Of a stretch of DNA of 64,000 nucleotides, positions 61,726 through 64,000 are shown one piece after another. The notes beneath the pieces were generated by a model, which saw only the letters and a list, made by a program, of their open reading frames with translations, was not told the origin of the DNA and did not search any database. Positions within the stretch are counted from its first letter, which is position 1; each line of letters opens with the position of its first letter. The position numbers and the translations under genes were made by a program. The stretch comes from Janthinobacterium sp. 1_2014MBL_MicDiv (GTDB taxonomy: Bacteria > Pseudomonadota > Gammaproteobacteria > Burkholderiales > Burkholderiaceae_D). The stretch lies in contig NZ_CP011319.1 in assembly GCF_001865675.1 (NCBI RefSeq), forward strand, positions 1,302,001 through 1,366,000, written 5' to 3'.

Positions 61726-62175
61726 ATGAAAACAATGATGATCCTGGCCGCCATGACGGCGGCACTGGCGACCGCCTTGCCTGCGCAAGCGGCGGACAAC
61801 AAGCACATGATGTCGATCGCCGGTGCGATGGCCGCCAACGACGCGCAAGGCCGCCTTGGCGATGGCGTGCAGTTCTTTTTCGGCGACCAGCCGACGCCGC
61901 CGATCGCCACGCGCATCAGCAGCGACAAGACCAGCCAGAAGACCAATGGCGTCGGCAAGTCGGCGGAAACGTCGTGCAACTGGGCTTTCCTGTCGGCCAT
62001 GCTGGCGCTGCAAAAGCGCGCGCAGTCGGTGGGCGCCGATGCGGTCGTCAATATCGTCAGCAACTACAAGAATGTCGAAAATTCCAGCACCACGGAATTC
62101 GAGTGCCATGAAGGCACGATGATGACGGGCGTGGCATTGAAGGGCGAGTTCGTGAAGTTGAAAGACGCTAAGTAA
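61726..62175 (+). CDS. Small exported protein of unknown function at the end of the APE operon
   Basis: Protein of 149 residues with a clear signal peptide (1-22, PAQA cleavage) and two Cys in the mature part. The segment LQKRAQSVGADAVVNIVSNYKN recalls the GADAVV motif of YbjQ-like (DUF74) proteins, but I do not recognise the family with certainty. AAGGAAA precedes ATG 61726. It lies 74 bases after apeR and before the operon terminator, so it is probably cotranscribed and may act in the periplasm on the polyene pathway. Confidence 0.75.
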   Translation: MKTMMILAAMTAALATALPAQAADNKHMMSIAGAMAANDAQGRLGDGVQFFFGDQPTPPIATRISSDKTSQKTNGVGKSAETSCNWAFLSAMLALQKRAQSVGADAVVNIVSNYKNVENSSTTEFECHEGTMMTGVALKGEFVKLKDAK

Positions 62176-62227
62176 GCAGCAGGGCAGACCGGCGGCGCGC
62201 AAGCGCCGGCAAGGCGCTCGACACACT

Positions 62228-62261
62228 GGCAGCGACGGGCAACCGCGCTGCCATTTTTTTT
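62228..62261 (+). terminator. Strong intrinsic terminator of the APE operon
   Basis: Stem GGCAGCG (62228-62234) / CGCTGCC (62246-62252), 11-base loop, then A and eight consecutive T (62254-62261). It separates the polyene operon from the phosphopantetheinyl transferase gene. Confidence 0.92.
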
Positions 62262-62319
62262 GCCGGACCGGCGCCGGCGATTTATGGCAGACTGCGCCTT
62301 TGCGTATCCACACACGTCC

Positions 62320-62931
62320 ATGACCTCAACCACCTCTGCCACCGGTGCCAGCATCTGGCTGCTCGATTCCCGCGGCATTGACGCCGCGCAGCTTGGCCAG
62401 TATGAAGCGTGGCTGGGGGCGGCGGAAACGGCCCGTTACGCGCGCTTTGCGCGGCCGCTGCGCCGGCGCCAGTTCCTGCTGGGGCGCGCCTTGCTGCGCG
62501 TGGCGATGGGGACATTGCTGGACTTGCCGCCGCCGGCCATCGTGCTGGAAGAACGGCCGGGCCAGGCGCCGTTGCTGCTGTCGCCCGAGGGGGGCGCGCA
62601 TTTCAGCATTTCCCACAGTGGACACTGGGTCGCCTGTGCGCTGAGCCGTACTGCGCCGCTGGGGCTCGATATTGAAGTGTGCGACCCACGGCGCGACGTA
62701 TTGGCGCTGGCGCGGCAGGCGTTTGGCGCGGAGGTGGTCGCCGAGCTGGAAGGCATGGCGCTTGAAGCGCGGCTGGCGGCGTTTTACCGGCGCTGGAGCG
62801 AGGCGGAGGCGCGCTACAAGCTGGGCATGGATGCGGCAAGCTGCGTGACCTTGCCCCATGCCGAGCTGTCCATCGTGCTGTGCAGCGCGGCGCCGCTGGC
62901 GCACGCGCCGGTCTTGATGGTGCCGGACTAA
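62320..62931 (+). CDS. 4'-phosphopantetheinyl transferase (Sfp/Gsp-like)
   Basis: Enzyme of 203 residues. Key marks are the LLGRALLR segment, HFSISHSGHWVACAL, the metal site GL-D117-I-E119-V and WSEAEARYK (159-167). It attaches phosphopantetheine to carrier proteins and is the likely activator of the two APE ACPs. Starts at 62320 or 62284 are possible; 62320 gives the usual N-terminus. It lies just beyond the APE terminator, so it may have its own promoter or depend on read-through. It is convergent with the DUF2145 gene, overlapping it by four bases. Confidence 0.92.
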   Translation: MTSTTSATGASIWLLDSRGIDAAQLGQYEAWLGAAETARYARFARPLRRRQFLLGRALLRVAMGTLLDLPPPAIVLEERPGQAPLLLSPEGGAHFSISHSGHWVACALSRTAPLGLDIEVCDPRRDVLALARQAFGAEVVAELEGMALEARLAAFYRRWSEAEARYKLGMDAASCVTLPHAELSIVLCSAAPLAHAPVLMVPD

Positions 62932-63713
62932 TTGCCCCGCACGACGATTTCCTGTACCTGCGGTTCGCGCTGGCGCATGAAGCGGGTGATGGAGTCGACG
63001 GTGACGACGTCGATCTGGCGCGTCATGCGGCGCTCGAACGGGTGATCGTCAAAGGCAATATTGGCGCGGAACATGCGCGCGCCCAGGCGCGTGGCGGCGG
63101 GGATGCTGAGCGTTTGCGGCGCGTAGCTGGCGCCGCGCAGCCAGCCTTGCGCTTCGGCGCGCGTCTCGATCTTGCCAGGTTCATTGCTGGCAGCGGCCAG
63201 GGTTTCCAGCACCCATTGATTCGAGTTCTGGTACTTGGTGGAAAACGGGTAGGCCAGCATATTGTAGTGCGCCTCATGCAGGCGCTTGGGCGTGTTGCTG
63301 GCCAGCAGGCGCGCCAGTTGCTGCTGCGTATCCTGGCCTGGAATCAGGATCAGGGTTTCATACATGAACACGTCATCCATGAAGAAATTGCCCAATCCCT
63401 CGTTGTACAGCGACGATTGCGCCGTGCCGCATTCATTGAGCTCATGCACCACCAGCCAGCGGCCCTTCGGATGGTCGCGCCAGGCCAGCGCCATGTGCGA
63501 ATAGCGCACATTGTATTTCGACAGATCCTGGCCGGCGCGCGCCACCAGCGCCACTTGCGCGCCCGAGGCGTCGAGCGCCTGCAGGGTCTTCTGCGCCAGG
63601 TCCATCGACTTGACGAGGGTGGTCGCGTCGGTCGGCTTTTCCTCGCACGAGCGCCCCGCGTGGGCGGCGCCGGCCAGGGCCAGGCTGAGGACGATGACAG
63701 TCAGGCGTTTCAT
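62928..63713 (-). CDS. DUF2145 exported protein
   Basis: Protein of 261 residues with a signal peptide (1-19, AHA). It has the DUF2145 pattern: RSCEEKPTDATTLVKSMDLAQKTLQALDASGAQVALVARAGQDLSKYNVRYSHMALAWRDHPKGRWLVVHELNECGTAQSSLYNEG is represented by the motifs RAGQDL, RYSHMALAWRDH, VVHELNECG and GLGNFF. The conserved His and Cys could be catalytic, but no activity is established for the family. It follows the partial gene at the right edge by three bases and is probably cotranscribed with it. Confidence 0.82.
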   Translation of the reverse strand: MKRLTVIVLSLALAGAAHAGRSCEEKPTDATTLVKSMDLAQKTLQALDASGAQVALVARAGQDLSKYNVRYSHMALAWRDHPKGRWLVVHELNECGTAQSSLYNEGLGNFFMDDVFMYETLILIPGQDTQQQLARLLASNTPKRLHEAHYNMLAYPFSTKYQNSNQWVLETLAAASNEPGKIETRAEAQGWLRGASYAPQTLSIPAATRLGARMFRANIAFDDHPFERRMTRQIDVVTVDSITRFMRQREPQVQEIVVRGN

Positions 63714-63716
63714 GGT

Positions 63717-64000
63717 TTACGCTTTCGAATGGTGGAGGATGGCTTTGCCGGCCGCATTCGGCAGGTAGGCGATGGCCTTGCCCGACAGCATCAGCATATG
63801 GCCCGTCGAGACGGCCACGACGTCGACTACCGTGCCGGCCGCCAGCGACAGGCCTTGCGTGGCTTGCTGGCTCAGCTTGACGGAGGCCGTGGCCGCTTGC
63901 GCGCTGCCTCTGGCCGTGCTTTTCAGCACGAGGACGCTGCCGTCGGCCACGTCTTCCACCTTGTCGATGACGATTTCACCGGCGGCGGCCAGCACCGACA
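63717..64000 (-). CDS. Unrecognised protein, C-terminal part (gene runs off the right edge)
   Basis: The frame is open to the window edge, so the start is outside. The visible 94 or so residues are Ala/Ser/Val-rich with alternating hydrophobicity (EIVIDKVEDVADGSVLVLKSTARGSAQ, LAAGTVVDVVAVSTGHMLMLSGKAIAYLPN) and end HHSKA. The opening SVLAAAGEIV could be the end of a signal peptide. I do not recognise the family. Tight spacing suggests it is cotranscribed with the DUF2145 gene. Confidence 0.6.
   Translation of the reverse strand, partial: SVLAAAGEIVIDKVEDVADGSVLVLKSTARGSAQAATASVKLSQQATQGLSLAAGTVVDVVAVSTGHMLMLSGKAIAYLPNAAGKAILHHSKA

Overview
The window is a GC-rich (about 65% by eye), gene-dense chromosomal segment of a Gram-negative bacterium. 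Gene content suggests Betaproteobacteria, most likely Oxalobacteraceae (Janthinobacterium/Massilia/Duganella-like). The pointers are a Bug-type solute-binding protein, a TctDE-like two-component pair, an ACT-domain homoserine dehydrogenase, an Arn lipid A system, a two-partner secretion adhesin and an aryl polyene (APE) cluster. The taxonomic call is inference. No rRNA, tRNA, CRISPR array or insertion sequence was seen.

Layout. (1) 1-6.9 kb: two-partner secretion operon, with the end of a TpsB transporter, a 1.87-kilo-residue TpsA adhesin with GLUG and YDG repeats, and an exported FecR-domain protein. (2) 6.9-10.9 kb: copper module copA-cueR-gst(+) facing copZ(-). CueR-type promoters with 19-bp spacers precede copA and copZ. 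(3) 10.9-15.3 kb: bestrophin-like channel, a YidD-like protein with a Cys-rich tail, a serine hydrolase and a degenerate M50 (site-2 protease) homologue. (4) 15.5-21.1 kb: one 1861-residue SF1 helicase with a Vsr-like nuclease domain, visibly lower in GC than its surroundings. It is a strong candidate for a horizontally acquired anti-phage protein. (5) 21.2-31.2 kb, all minus strand: phoH, a bcp-type peroxiredoxin, then arnD, a stand-alone ArnA decarboxylase, a stand-alone ArnA formyltransferase, arnC, arnB, arnT and a Mth938-like gene. This is the L-Ara4N lipid A modification pathway, without visible arnE/arnF. (6) 31.6-35.4 kb: alaA-like aminotransferase, hom, rraB-like gene, small outer-membrane barrel. 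(7) 35.6-44.3 kb: TctDE-like two-component genes divergent from a porin, an orphan Bug/TctC-like protein and a complete Fe/AfuABC-type ABC importer. A large structured intergenic element lies between its binding-protein and permease genes.

(8) 45.2-62.9 kb is the centrepiece: a complete, tightly overlapping APE-type polyene operon. It runs chain-length factor, acyltransferase, two ACPs, membrane protein, a fused acyl ligase-dehydratase, methyltransferase, GT2 glycosyltransferase, LpxL-like acyltransferase, aromatic amino acid ammonia-lyase, thioesterase, LolA-like carrier, MMPL exporter, DUF3261 lipoprotein, ketosynthase, dehydratase, ketoreductase, second ketosynthase and a small exported protein. 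A strong intrinsic terminator follows, and then a phosphopantetheinyl transferase. The lyase probably makes an aryl-acrylate starter, the ligase loads it, and the KS/CLF/KR/DH set extends it on the ACPs. The acyl-, methyl- and glycosyltransferases, LolA, MMPL and lipoprotein would decorate the product, attach it to lipid and export it to the outer membrane. Gene order follows the published apeC-to-apeR order, as I remember it, with lineage-specific fusions, splits and an added lyase.

(9) 62.9-64 kb: a DUF2145 protein and the C-terminal part of an unrecognised gene running off the right edge.
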